The position numbers and the translations under genes are program-made. A model generated the notes under the pieces. It made no database searches and had not been told where the DNA came from. It saw nothing but the letters and a program-made list of their open reading frames with translations. Of a stretch of DNA of 64,000 bases, positions 1-7,798 are shown in pieces. Position 1 is the first letter of the stretch; each line of letters starts with the position of its first letter. This DNA comes from G942493375 sp942493375 (GTDB lineage: Bacteria; Armatimonadota; UBA5829): NCBI GenBank assembly GCA_942493375.1, contig OW818698.1, forward strand, positions 7,998,001-8,062,000. Reading direction: 5' to 3'.

Positions 1-1
1 G

Positions 2-160
2 ACAAATTTGGATGTAACAATCCAGGCTCTCGGCTGGTGGCCGAATGGCAAATACCAACCGCTGCAGGATGACATAGCATCCACAGCCTTCTGGTATCAA
101 TCTGAACCACACAACAAATTTCCGGAGATGCTCCCCCACCACCTCCGCTGGCCAAGATAA
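2..160 (+). CDS. GH172 (DUF2961) family protein, C-terminal fragment
   Basis: An open frame enters from the left edge and stops at TAA 158-160, giving the last 52 residues of a protein that begins outside the window. It contains DDIASTAFWYQSEPH followed by a short proline- and histidine-rich end. The pattern 'D-D-[IY]-[AS]-S-x-A-[FY]-W-Y-Q-x-E-P-H' near the C-terminus is typical of DUF2961 proteins, now classed as glycoside hydrolase family 172 (furanosidases and fructan-modifying enzymes). Its place beside a GH3 gene fits a sugar-degrading locus. Only the tail is visible, so substrate and length cannot be judged. Confidence 0.65.
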   Translation, partial: TNLDVTIQALGWWPNGKYQPLQDDIASTAFWYQSEPHNKFPEMLPHHLRWPR

Positions 161-162
161 CA

Positions 163-290
163 GAGTGTCATCCTGAATGCAATGAAGGATCTGCTTTTCA
201 TACTTGGTAAAGACCGCTCGGGTGCAATTTTCAATTGCACCCGAAGCAGAAGGTAATCTGAATTGTGATGCAGGCTTCTAGCCTGCGCTC
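163..290. repeat. Dispersed repeat fragments between GH172 and GH3
   Basis: The stretch starts with GTGTCATCCTGAATGCAATG, a degenerate copy of the TGTCATTCTGAG repeat family found at least six times in the window. It ends with GTGATGCAGGCTTCTAGCC (about 264-282), a copy of the repeat seen twice near 50.6 kb. No gene is visible here. Confidence 0.5.
219..243. terminator. Hairpin after the GH172 fragment
   Basis: A perfect 11-bp stem (CGGGTGCAATT, loop TTC, AATTGCACCCG) lies between the end of the GH172 fragment and the end of the convergent GH3 gene. There is no long T-run. It could end transcription from either side. Confidence 0.45.
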
Positions 291-305
291 CCCCGGATTT
301 TCGCT

Positions 306-1943
306 TCAGTCGTGGCAGATGACTTCTATTCCTGTAGGGTCGATACTTTCCGGAAGCTCTACAGGCAGTATGCCTCTGAACTCGATCTTCCCCAGCATCG
401 CATCCCTAACAGCCTCGACGCTTATTCTATAAGGTCCATAGTTGGCGACAATAGTGCCCGCAAACGGCAGTTCCGATGCCACATATGGATTGCTTGCAAC
501 ATACAGGCACTTGCTGCATTTCTCAGCGACACCCTTCAGCAGATCGACTTGAACTGAGTTCAGCAGTCCAACCTGGCCAGCCTGGCTCTTGAAGGATGTG
601 CTGATAAATACCATATCAGCCTTCTCTGCAAGTTCAAGTATCTCGTCATTCTCCGGTGCATCGGCTTTCGATGAGAAATAACGGATATCGGAGTTCGGAT
701 AATCCTGCTTCAGTGCATCACAGATACTGAACAGGTTGTATTTCAATCCCCACTCAGGTTCGTGATATGGATGTGAAGGCTCCAGTAGTAGTACCTTTGC
801 AGCAGGATCAACAGTAAGAGGCAGCAGTTTCTCATCATCTCTTATTATAGTCACTGACTTGTCAGCAACTTCACGTGCAACAGCCCAGCGGTCGGCAAGA
901 GGCATTGCAGGCTTATTGTCTGTTGGATGGGGTTCATCAAACAACCGCAGTTTGTCTTTGTAGCGGAGTATGCGGTCAACAGCAGTATCAATTGTCTCCA
1001 TAGTCATTCTACCGTCCTCAAGGGCCTTGTGGACCCATTCGTGGACGTTCTCAAGACCAGAGGGGTCAAGTATCAAGTCATTTCCTGCATTAATAGCGAG
1101 AATAACCGCATCTTCAGGGCCATATCTTGAAACTATACCCGCCATCGCCATCGCATCGGTCACTACAAGACCATCAAAACCAATTTTCTCACGCAGAATG
1201 CCTGTAATTATCTTGCGGGATAGTGTAACAGGATAATCGGGGTCATAGCATTTATAGATGGCGTGGTTGGTCATCATGGATGCGACTCCGGCTTCTGTGG
1301 CTTTATAGAACGGCTTCAGGTGAATGGCTTCCATTTCCTCTTCGGTAACATTCATCTCTTCCAACGCAAAGTGAGGGTCAGCTTCATGCATACCTTCTCC
1401 GGCAAAATGTTTAGCCATTCCAAGCAATCTACCGGTCTGCATACCTAATGCATAAGCCGTAGCAATACGGGATACTTTACGATAATCGCTGCCTACACTT
1501 CGTGTATTGCAGATCGGGTTGGTCGGCACGGTGTTGACGTCAAAGACAGGGCTGGGAGTGATATTGATACCCAAATACTCAGCTTCCTGCGCACAGATCA
1601 CACCTGTGAGATGAGCCAATCGCTCCGCGTCGTCTTCATCAGCAATAGCGCCATATGCCATGAGTGCCGGAAACTCCACGCATGTCCCATCAGTCATGAA
1701 CTGCCCGGCACCCAGCTCAAGATCTGTGCAGATAAACAATGGTATCTTAGCACGGCTCTGGAGGTCCTTAATCATCTCCCGGAAACGTCCAGAATCGTCT
1801 TTAGGTCCTGCGCCAGGCCACACACCTCCGCATCCAAGCTTTTCAACTCCATCTATCGCACGCTGAATCGTTGGCCAGTTGGCAACCAACAGCAATTGTC
1901 CAATTTTCTCATCCAGTGTAAGGTCCATAACTTGCGGTCTCAA
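306..1943 (-). CDS. Glycoside hydrolase family 3, beta-N-acetylhexosaminidase-like
   Basis: This 545-residue protein has the GH3 TIM-barrel arrangement. KHFAGEGMHEADPHF (about residues 178-192) matches the NagZ-type K-H-F-x-G-x-G ... D-x-H motif. GFDGLVVTDAMAMAGI (about 254-269) holds the Asp expected to be the catalytic nucleophile. A second alpha/beta domain follows (about 360-545), as in the longer NagZ enzymes of Firmicutes. No signal peptide is seen, so it is probably cytoplasmic and releases GlcNAc-type sugars, perhaps in cell-wall recycling with the NamZ-like enzyme at 61 kb. I chose the TTG start because GGAGG lies 7 nt upstream; an ATG five codons in has poorer spacing. Substrate is inferred. 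Confidence 0.85.
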   Translation of the reverse strand: MRPQVMDLTLDEKIGQLLLVANWPTIQRAIDGVEKLGCGGVWPGAGPKDDSGRFREMIKDLQSRAKIPLFICTDLELGAGQFMTDGTCVEFPALMAYGAIADEDDAERLAHLTGVICAQEAEYLGINITPSPVFDVNTVPTNPICNTRSVGSDYRKVSRIATAYALGMQTGRLLGMAKHFAGEGMHEADPHFALEEMNVTEEEMEAIHLKPFYKATEAGVASMMTNHAIYKCYDPDYPVTLSRKIITGILREKIGFDGLVVTDAMAMAGIVSRYGPEDAVILAINAGNDLILDPSGLENVHEWVHKALEDGRMTMETIDTAVDRILRYKDKLRLFDEPHPTDNKPAMPLADRWAVAREVADKSVTIIRDDEKLLPLTVDPAAKVLLLEPSHPYHEPEWGLKYNLFSICDALKQDYPNSDIRYFSSKADAPENDEILELAEKADMVFISTSFKSQAGQVGLLNSVQVDLLKGVAEKCSKCLYVASNPYVASELPFAGTIVANYGPYRISVEAVRDAMLGKIEFRGILPVELPESIDPTGIEVICHD

Positions 1944-2071
1944 TAAACCACCTCCAAATCATTTCTCCAAACATTATACTGTAACAGAGAAGACTGCGAA
2001 AGAATTACTTGATTAACACATAGCAATTTTCATTTCTAACCTGGTGGATGATCTTCCTGTCTGTCTATATA

Positions 2072-2230
2072 TCACGCAAAGCCGCAAAGACGCTAAGAAG
2101 GGAAATGCATTTTCCACCGACACAAATGCATACGCAAAACGGTGCACAAAATCGACCCATACCGACATACAAACAAATGGTTTACATATCCCAAACTCCC
2201 TTCTTTGCGCCTTTGCGGCTTTGCGTGAGA
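2072..2230. repeat. Inverted pair of GCGCCTTTGCGGCTTTGCG repeats
   Basis: Two copies of a dispersed repeat lie in opposite orientation at 2072-2100 and 2201-2230 in the 450-base gap between the divergent GH3 and MFS genes. Related copies occur at about 63307-63336 and 63423-63452. The repeat creates open frames encoding RKAAKAQRR-like peptides, which I regard as non-coding. Confidence 0.7.
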
Positions 2231-2340
2231 ATTTCTTAAGTTTTTGCTTTATACAGAGACACCGCATAATGTGTAAAGCTTTCAGGATCAGCAGGATTAA
2301 CTGGTAATTCCAAAACCAACTGTTACGTAATATTACTCTC

Positions 2341-2369
2341 TTACTTATACAATGAACCTGTGATATACT
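2341..2369 (+). promoter_or_regulatory. Probable sigma-70 promoter of the MFS gene
   Basis: TTACTT (2341-2346), a 17-nt spacer and TATACT (2364-2369) preceded by TGTGA form a plausible promoter with an extended -10. Transcription would begin near 2376, which supports ATG 2393 rather than GTG 2360 as the start codon. Confidence 0.5.
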
Positions 2370-2392
2370 TGACGCTGGTACTGGGAGTAACA

Positions 2393-3760
2393 ATGAGCGA
2401 ACAAACAGATAACACAATACAGGCATTACCACTAACTGTGGTCGACCGCGCAGTCAAGCTTAGCTGTATACAGTCTATGCTCGCAGCGATGTACGGCGCC
2501 ATGTGCGGCGGTATGTTCATAATCGGTTTTGCATTGAAAATGAAGGCTGATGACCGCACTATCGGGTTGATCACCACGATCCCTATGTTCTGTGTGGTCT
2601 CACAGTTACTCTCATCTGTTTTAGTTGAGCGTGGTTGGAGCAGACGAAAACTGACCATATGGACTTCCATACTCGGTGTAATCGGCTGGCCATTTATTGC
2701 AGCATTGCCGTATTTCCAGCAAGGCTTATCCTACTCCACTAAACTGTGGTTATTTATTGCCCTTATTACCATAATGAATGTATTCGGGATGTTTGCCGGA
2801 AACGTAAGATCAAGCTGGGTCGGCGACCTTATTCCTGCGCAACAACGAGGTGAATTTTTCGGGAAGATGCTCACCTTCAGTGGAATCATATCTGCAATAA
2901 TGGGGGTAGCTGGTGGTTCATTCCTGGACTATGCAAAAAAAGCAGGCACAGGTGCATTTAGTCTACTGTTCCTGATCGGAATGATATTTGGATTGGTAGT
3001 CGCTATCCTATATTTCCCCCAGGCTGATGTTCCTACACTCAAACATGATGCCGGTACTGACTTCAAAAAAATGGTGATAGAAACACTGCGAAACAAACCA
3101 TTTATGGTAGTCACCTCATACGCTGTTGTATGGTCGATGCAGGCGATTGCAGGTCCGTTTGTTGTTACTTATATGCTCAGAGACCTAAAACTCAGTTACC
3201 TTGCAATAGGCTTAATGACTGCTGTGACAACTGTCTGCGTGCTTGCTTCCTCATCTTTCTGGGGAAAAATGGTAGACCGCTACGGGTGCAAACCAATCTT
3301 AATACTTGGAACAGCAGTGATTGTCCCCTTGCCTTTTACCTGGATATGGGTAAACGACACCTTGTCCGCATATATAATCCTGCCTCTGGTCAATGTAATC
3401 GTAGGGTTTGCTTCTGCTGGTATTTCTGTCGCGCTTAGCACTCTAATATACAATGTCACGCCAACTGCAGGACGAAGTGTCCAGTTTGCCGTATATTCGA
3501 TAGTTGTAACTTTACTCGCTGCGCCGATGCCTGCATTGGGTGGATTGATGCCGGGCTGGATAAAAGCGATGGGACTCCACACAGATATCAGATGCACATT
3601 TTACGCAACAATGGTCTTTACGTTTTCAAGCTTGCTAATAGCCGCCCGTATTCCGGAGATTGGTGCAAAGAGTGTAAAGGAACTATCTTTAGGTATTAAA
3701 AGCCATTTGCGCTACAGATTTACAAGGCAAAAAAGCATAATGCAGGAGAGCAATGATTAA
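2393..3760 (+). CDS. Major facilitator superfamily (MFS) transporter
   Basis: This 455-residue protein is highly hydrophobic, with about twelve membrane segments in two halves separated by a basic loop around residue 215-235. Segments such as IGLMTAVTTVCVLASSSFWG and LVNVIVGFASAGISVALSTL are typical of MFS carriers. The inner-membrane substrate cannot be told from sequence; sugar or peptidoglycan fragments are possible given the neighbouring GH3 gene. ATG 2393 has GGGAG 6 nt upstream and a promoter just before it. The last 8 bases overlap the YjbQ gene, so the two are probably co-transcribed. Confidence 0.85.
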   Translation: MSEQTDNTIQALPLTVVDRAVKLSCIQSMLAAMYGAMCGGMFIIGFALKMKADDRTIGLITTIPMFCVVSQLLSSVLVERGWSRRKLTIWTSILGVIGWPFIAALPYFQQGLSYSTKLWLFIALITIMNVFGMFAGNVRSSWVGDLIPAQQRGEFFGKMLTFSGIISAIMGVAGGSFLDYAKKAGTGAFSLLFLIGMIFGLVVAILYFPQADVPTLKHDAGTDFKKMVIETLRNKPFMVVTSYAVVWSMQAIAGPFVVTYMLRDLKLSYLAIGLMTAVTTVCVLASSSFWGKMVDRYGCKPILILGTAVIVPLPFTWIWVNDTLSAYIILPLVNVIVGFASAGISVALSTLIYNVTPTAGRSVQFAVYSIVVTLLAAPMPALGGLMPGWIKAMGLHTDIRCTFYATMVFTFSSLLIAARIPEIGAKSVKELSLGIKSHLRYRFTRQKSIMQESND

Positions 3761-4145
3761 GATATCCGTAAACACAACCAAGCGAGAACAATTCGTAGAC
3801 ATAACAGCTAAAGTGCAGGAAGCAGTATCCAAATCCGGCGCTAAAGATGGCATAGTCTGCGTATTTATCCCTCACACCACAGCCGGGGTCACAATAAATG
3901 AGAATGCCGATCCCGATGTTGTCCATGATATGCTGCTGACTCTGGGAGACTTAGTCCCAAACAGATCTGACTATCGACACATGGAAGGCAATTCGGATGC
4001 CCATGTAAAATCCTCTATGATGGGATGCTCATTAAATGTGATACTGGAAAATGGAAGGCTGCAGCTGGGCACTTGGCAATCTATCTATTTCACAGAGTTT
4101 GACGGTCCCAGGAACAGACAAGTCTGGATTACAATAACAACCTAA
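3753..4145 (+). CDS. YjbQ/UPF0047 family protein (secondary thiamine-phosphate synthase-like)
   Basis: This 130-residue protein matches the whole YjbQ family. The core CVFIPHTTAGVTINENADPDV (about 29-49) contains the conserved HTTAG and the E-N-A-D-P-D-V signature, HMEGNSDAHVKSS (about 76-88) holds the conserved H-x-E-G-N-x-x-A-H-x-K, and the C-terminus has LGTWQSIYFTEFDGPR. The family has weak thiamine-phosphate synthase activity in some bacteria, but its physiological role is unsettled. The start overlaps the MFS stop region by 8 bases with AGGAGA just upstream, so translation is probably coupled. Confidence 0.88.
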   Translation: MIKISVNTTKREQFVDITAKVQEAVSKSGAKDGIVCVFIPHTTAGVTINENADPDVVHDMLLTLGDLVPNRSDYRHMEGNSDAHVKSSMMGCSLNVILENGRLQLGTWQSIYFTEFDGPRNRQVWITITT

Positions 4146-4164
4146 CCCGCTTGATTATCGAAGC

Positions 4165-4380
4165 ATCGATTTTGTCCGGCAGTAGGTAAAAAAGCACAGT
4201 AGGCGCTTGATGTTGCATCTATTGTCATTTCGAACGCAGTGAAGAATCCCAGATACAGCAGATTCTTAATTGCGTACAGAATAAATCTCTCATACGATAC
4301 TGTAAACGAACAAAGCCAAGTATATTGTTGTTTCTTTCCCCTTTTCCGTGTATTCCGTGTATTCCGTGGTTAATTATTAA
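4165..4380. repeat. Cluster of three different dispersed repeats
   Basis: This gene-free stretch holds TTTTGTCCGGCAGTAGG (about 4172-4188, also at 45051), a degraded TGTCATTTCGAACGCAGTGA repeat (about 4221-4240) with a downstream CAGATTCTTA arm, and CCGTGTATTCCGTGTATTCC (about 4347-4366), related to the cgtatt/agcggtt repeats elsewhere. No gene is supported. Confidence 0.55.
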
Positions 4381-4395
4381 AAAACAGGCACAAAA

Positions 4396-4426
4396 AAAGA
4401 TCCCGGTGTTACCCGGGATCTTTTTC
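4396..4426 (-). terminator. Intrinsic terminator of the RRM gene
   Basis: On the minus strand a stem of AAAGATCCCGG paired with CCGGGATCTTT (loop GTAACA) is followed by a run of T, 17 bases after the stop codon of the RRM gene. The A-run on the other side means it could work in both directions. Confidence 0.8.
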
Positions 4427-4442
4427 AATTCGCTAAAGCGAA

Positions 4443-4772
4443 TTACCAGCGTCTGCCGCCGCCACCGCCGCCGCCGTAGCCGCCGCCGCCACCGGAGCGA
4501 CCACCGCCGCCGCCGGAACGACCGCCGCCACCGGAACGCTCGGTGCGAGGACGTGCTTCATTAACTGTCAGAGTTCTGCCGCCAACTTCTTTGCCGTTTG
4601 TAGCATCGATAGCAGCCTGCATATTCTCAGACGGGATCTCTACGAAGCCGAATCCCTTGTCTCCAATGATTCTGACTTCTGCGATGGGCCCGTAGGGCTC
4701 AAATAAGGAGCGGATCTCGCTCTCGGTTGTGCTGTAGGACATGTTCCCTACATATAGTGATACGTTGGCCAT
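4443..4772 (-). CDS. RRM-type RNA-binding protein with glycine-rich tail
   Basis: This 109-residue protein has a single RNA recognition motif (residues 4-78) with RNP2 LYVGNM (6-11) and RNP1 KGFGFVEI (44-51). A C-terminal Arg/Gly tail of poly-Gly blocks ending GRRW follows. It looks like the small cold-inducible Rbp proteins of cyanobacteria and other bacteria, which bind RNA and are thought to act as chaperones. It has its own promoter, a leader of about 150 nt and a strong terminator, so it is monocistronic. The GC-rich Gly tail contrasts with the surrounding DNA because of its glycine codons. Confidence 0.92.
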   Translation of the reverse strand: MANVSLYVGNMSYSTTESEIRSLFEPYGPIAEVRIIGDKGFGFVEIPSENMQAAIDATNGKEVGGRTLTVNEARPRTERSGGGGRSGGGGGRSGGGGGYGGGGGGGRRW

Positions 4773-4926
4773 TAGATTGCCATCCTTCTGGGGTTACCCC
4801 TGATCGCACAACGTAGCAACGCGAAGCAAAAAAGCCGCAAACGGGGCTCGATCAGTCGCAGAAGGTAGAAGCAATCCACGGGAGACGAATACACCGGGCG
4901 TACTACGTTGATTTTCGATTAATCAT

Positions 4927-4955
4927 AGTATACCCACATTTTACAATAAATGCAA
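4927..4955 (-). promoter_or_regulatory. Promoter of the RRM gene
   Basis: On the minus strand TTGCAT (4955-4950), exactly 17 nt, then TATACT (4932-4927) form a good sigma-70 promoter. The predicted start near 4920 leaves a leader of about 148 nt before the ATG at 4772. That leader contains AGCC/GGCT followed by six T (about 4830-4850), a possible attenuator. Confidence 0.6.
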
Positions 4956-5124
4956 ACACAGTTAGTAAAAAAACTTTTCATAACAGTATGTCAGTATGAT
5001 ATACACGCCGTATATTTCTGAGTTTCAGACTCGACTTAGTATCATACCAGGAGTTAGAATAGTATGACATGAGAGAAATCATTACTAATCAGGCAGGATT
5101 TCTTTATTTGCTTTTCGAATGTGG

Positions 5125-5270
5125 TATAATTTCTCCATATCTTGGCCTGCATTATTCATGACTGAAGTTTGGTGAATAATGTGGGCTGGTATACTGTTGC
5201 TATATGGTATCTAGCACAGACAGACAGGTGTGTACGCACCAAACATTGCAACCTGCGGGAGGATACATTA
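5125..5270 (+). promoter_or_regulatory. Extended -10 promoter and structured leader of the methyl-folate operon
   Basis: TGGTATAAT (5122-5130) is a perfect -10 with the extended TGN element; no convincing -35 is seen. The 135-nt leader contains an 8-bp hairpin ATTATTCA/TGAATAAT (5151-5180) and GGTG/CACC (5227-5240). I compared it by eye with SAM, cobalamin and THF riboswitches and saw no clear match. Confidence 0.4.
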
Positions 5271-6098
5271 ATGATTATCATTGGCGAGAGAATCAATACT
5301 AGCAGGAAGAATAAAGGCGAAGCGTTGATTGAGAAAGCTGTAGTCTCAAGGGATGCCGAATTTATCACGAATATGGCTGCAACTCAACTCAAAGCAGGCG
5401 CAACTTACATTGATATCAACTGCGGGACTCTGACTTCCGGAGAACCGGAAGCGCTAGAATGGCTGACACAGGTGGTACAAGCTTCAGTTGATGCTCCTTT
5501 ATCGATCGACACACCAAATCCCCTGGCCCTGGAGCGATCTCTGGCTATTTATGACACCAAAAATGGTAGACCGATCATTAACTCAATAACAGCTGAAACT
5601 GATCGCTACGAGAACGTTCTTCCATTTGTATTGAAATATAACGCCAAAGTCATAGCCTTGTCTATGGATGAGCGTGGCATACAGACAGATCCGCAGCTCA
5701 GGCTGGGGGTTGCTCGAAAGCTGGTAATGGACCTGACCAAAGCAGGCATTGCGCTGGAAGACATATTCGTTGATCCGTTAACATTCCCAATAGCCAATGA
5801 TGGAAGCTTTGTCCTGACTATGCTGGAAATAATACGAAGCATAAAAGCTGACTTCCCTGAAATTCACGTAATCGCAGGTATTTCCAATGTATCCCATGGA
5901 CTCCCTGCACGGAAGCTATTAAACCAGGCAACAACAATTCTGGCGATGGGCGCTGGAATGGACGCAGGAATAATCGACCCCAATGATACTTACCTTATGG
6001 GCTTGATTGCTGCTTCTGAAGCGCTGTTAGGGAATGATGAGTTCTGCATGGACTACATCACAAAATCCAGAGAAGGTGCCTTTAACAGCATACTTTGA
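5271..6098 (+). CDS. Methyltetrahydrofolate methyltransferase, AcsE-like pterin-binding domain
   Basis: This 275-residue protein spans one pterin-binding TIM barrel, the length of corrinoid protein methyltransferase AcsE. Visible family motifs are IGERINTS (3-10), YIDINCG (about 49-55), SIDTPNP (about 80-86), DPLTFPIA (about 165-172) and GISNVSHGLPAR (about 202-213). AcsE moves a methyl group from methyl-tetrahydrofolate to a corrinoid protein. The close MetF and MetV genes supply that methyl group, so the three form one pathway unit. The same fold occurs in MetH, so the acceptor here (corrinoid Fe-S protein or a methionine synthase module) is not certain. ATG 5271 was chosen because GGGAGG lies 8 nt upstream. 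Confidence 0.85.
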   Translation: MIIIGERINTSRKNKGEALIEKAVVSRDAEFITNMAATQLKAGATYIDINCGTLTSGEPEALEWLTQVVQASVDAPLSIDTPNPLALERSLAIYDTKNGRPIINSITAETDRYENVLPFVLKYNAKVIALSMDERGIQTDPQLRLGVARKLVMDLTKAGIALEDIFVDPLTFPIANDGSFVLTMLEIIRSIKADFPEIHVIAGISNVSHGLPARKLLNQATTILAMGAGMDAGIIDPNDTYLMGLIAASEALLGNDEFCMDYITKSREGAFNSIL

Positions 6099-6141
6099 TC
6101 CATACAATTCAACCGAAATGAACTACGGCGAGTTTCTTGTT

Positions 6142-6199
6142 ATCCTGAACATAATGAATGATCGTTTCCAGATATCGATATATTCATTGTTTTCAGGAT
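6142..6199 (+). other. Long two-part hairpin between the AcsE-like gene and metF
   Basis: ATCCTGAA (6142-6149) pairs with TTCAGGAT (6192-6199), and AATGAAT (6153-6159) pairs with ATTCATT (6182-6188), with 3 unpaired bases on each side between the two stems. There is no T-run. It may be an mRNA-stabilising structure or a decayed repeat; it sits in a 140-nt intercistronic gap. Confidence 0.5.
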
Positions 6200-6238
6200 G
6201 GCAAGACAATTGCGAATCTCGATTTCCAAGGTGACAAC

Positions 6239-7192
6239 ATGTCTGAAAACAGTAACCTTCAGCAACTCCTTGATGATGGCGTTTTCGTTGTTTGTGGTGA
6301 GATGAGCCCTCCTCAAGGCCCTGACAAGTCAACGATTACCAGAAAATGCTCATATTTCCGCGATGTAGTTGATGCTGTTAACTTGACTGACAACCAGACA
6401 GCAATAGTGCGGATGAGTTCGATGATGAGCAGCATATACGCTCTGGAGGGTGGCTGCGAACCGATCATGCAACTAACCTGTCGTGATCGCAATCGACTCG
6501 CCCAACAATCTGAACTGATCTCCGCCTACTCAGCCGGAATCAGAAATGTATTGTGTCTGACTGGAGACTATCAGTCATTTGGCAACCATCCCGACGCAAA
6601 GGGTGTATTCGACCTGGACGCAATACAGCTCATCCACACCGCCAACGAACTCAACCAGGGTAGATTTTTGTCTGGAGATGAATTAAAACCGGCATTGAAT
6701 ATGTTCATCGGTGGTGCTGCCAATCCATTTGCAGAACCCATTGAAATGCGAATAATCAACCTGGCAAAAAAAATCAGCGCCGGTGCGAAGTTCATCCAAA
6801 CGCAACCAGTCTTTGATCTTCCAAGATTCGAAAAATGGATGGATATGGTACGCAAGGAAAGTCTTGATAAACAGGTTCACATACTGGCAGGTGTAATGCC
6901 GGTTAAAGGCGTCAAGGCCCTGCAGTATATGGCAGACAGTGTACCTGGAATGAGCATAGCTCCTGAGTATATCAAGAGAATGGCAGAAGCCAGTGATCCC
7001 AAAGAAGAGGGAGTAGCTATCTGTGTTGAGACTATTCAACGGTTGAAGGAGATTCAAGGTGTACATGGTGTGCATATAATGCCTGTCATGTGGGAATCCA
7101 TAACCGCTTCAATAGTTGAACGAGCTGGTCTACTGCCAAGACCCAAGCCGGAAGTAACTGCTGTTTCAGGAGAATCCAATGAGCAAGTTTAG
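6239..7192 (+). CDS. metF: Methylenetetrahydrofolate reductase, catalytic subunit
   Basis: This 317-residue protein has the MTHFR TIM barrel: CGEMSPPQGPD near the N-terminus carries the conserved Glu, LCLTGDYQ (about 103-110) the strand that contacts the folate, GAKFIQTQPVFD (about 181-192) the conserved Gln pair, and GVMPVKG the strand that follows. It reduces 5,10-methylene-THF to 5-methyl-THF. The short next gene encodes the MetV zinc protein that forms a complex with MetF in acetogens, so electron transfer may involve ferredoxin or an Etf-like partner rather than plain NADH. ATG 6239 follows AAGGTG; upstream in-frame codons have no ribosome site. The 3' end overlaps metV by 14 bases. Confidence 0.9.
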   Translation: MSENSNLQQLLDDGVFVVCGEMSPPQGPDKSTITRKCSYFRDVVDAVNLTDNQTAIVRMSSMMSSIYALEGGCEPIMQLTCRDRNRLAQQSELISAYSAGIRNVLCLTGDYQSFGNHPDAKGVFDLDAIQLIHTANELNQGRFLSGDELKPALNMFIGGAANPFAEPIEMRIINLAKKISAGAKFIQTQPVFDLPRFEKWMDMVRKESLDKQVHILAGVMPVKGVKALQYMADSVPGMSIAPEYIKRMAEASDPKEEGVAICVETIQRLKEIQGVHGVHIMPVMWESITASIVERAGLLPRPKPEVTAVSGESNEQV

Positions 7193-7619
7193 CGAGAATA
7201 TGGCTTGTATCGTCCAAAAGCGCCGATGGTTGCACAGGCTAGCAACAGGTGCAGAGAACATTGTAAAGAAACCGATCTTTGGATGCCAGGATTGCGGCCA
7301 GTGTGTCTTGAGCCAGAATGCATTTACCTGCCCGATGCGTTGCCCAAAACAAATGCGCAATGGGCCATGCGGTGGAACACGGGCAGACGGACACTGCGAA
7401 GTCTATCCGGAAAGAAACTGCATATGGATGCTCATTTATACCCGTTCAAAGAAACTGGGCTGGCAGGCAAAATTAACCCATTACAGCGTTCCTGTGGATC
7501 GAAGAAATGAAAACACCAGCGCATGGATGAATATGTTCGCAGGTAGAATAGAACCAATATGCCTTGGAAAAGACTGTAAAGTAGTAACTCTAAAAATTGA
7601 CAAACCAGATTCTAAATAA
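7179..7619 (+). CDS. metV: MetV-like zinc/cysteine protein, MTHFR partner
   Basis: This 146-residue protein is cysteine-rich. C36, C39, C42, C51, C55, C64, C73 and C81 lie in GCQDCGQC, FTCPMRCPKQMRNGPCGG and GHCEVYPERNC, matching the MTHFR C-terminal-like (MetV) family. In Moorella and relatives MetV binds MetF and is needed for the reductase. It overlaps metF by 14 bases, which supports a 1:1 complex. No signal peptide or membrane segment is seen. The upstream AcsE-like gene completes the methyl branch. Confidence 0.85.
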   Translation: MSKFSENMACIVQKRRWLHRLATGAENIVKKPIFGCQDCGQCVLSQNAFTCPMRCPKQMRNGPCGGTRADGHCEVYPERNCIWMLIYTRSKKLGWQAKLTHYSVPVDRRNENTSAWMNMFAGRIEPICLGKDCKVVTLKIDKPDSK

Positions 7620-7633
7620 GGTGAAGTTACTGT

Positions 7634-7661
7634 TGGCCAAGGTCATCCATGACCTTGGCCA
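7634..7661 (+). terminator. Hairpin ending the methyl-folate operon
   Basis: TGGCCAAGGTCAT (7634-7646) pairs perfectly with ATGACCTTGGCCA (7649-7661) around a two-base loop, 14 bases after the metV stop. There is no T-run, so it may be a processing or weak termination site. It lies just outside the left end of the IS1182-family element. Confidence 0.6.
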
Positions 7662-7742
7662 GATTCCCCGGACATCCAGAGAGTGTCTATTAAATATAGC
7701 ACCAATCGATAATAATATACTTATATCATTTTAAAGGAGATT

Positions 7743-7797
7743 GCCCTCCATTTGTAGAATTTAAATATAGTGCTATCTTGCAATGGAGGGCTTTTTT
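7743..7797 (+). promoter_or_regulatory. Hairpin that hides the transposase ribosome site and resembles a terminator
   Basis: GCCCTCCATT (7743-7752) pairs perfectly with AATGGAGGGC (7782-7791), followed by six T (7792-7797). The right arm contains the Shine-Dalgarno sequence GGAGGG of the transposase (ATG 7799). Transcripts entering from outside would terminate or have the site masked. A transcript starting in the loop, perhaps from the TATAGT at 7766-7771, would lack the left arm. This resembles the known protection of IS10 and IS50 from outside transcription. Confidence 0.65.
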
Positions 7798-7798
7798 A

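Noticed and set aside
2013..2432. Minus-strand open frame of 139 codons overlapping the MFS promoter and start
   Set aside because: It translates the dispersed GCGCCTTTGCGGCTTTGCG repeat (RKAAKAQRR) and overlaps a real gene; no ribosome site or family match.
5125..5270. Riboswitch (SAM, cobalamin or THF) upstream of the methyl-folate operon
   Set aside because: The leader has hairpins but none of the conserved cores I know for these classes. A covariance search would be decisive.
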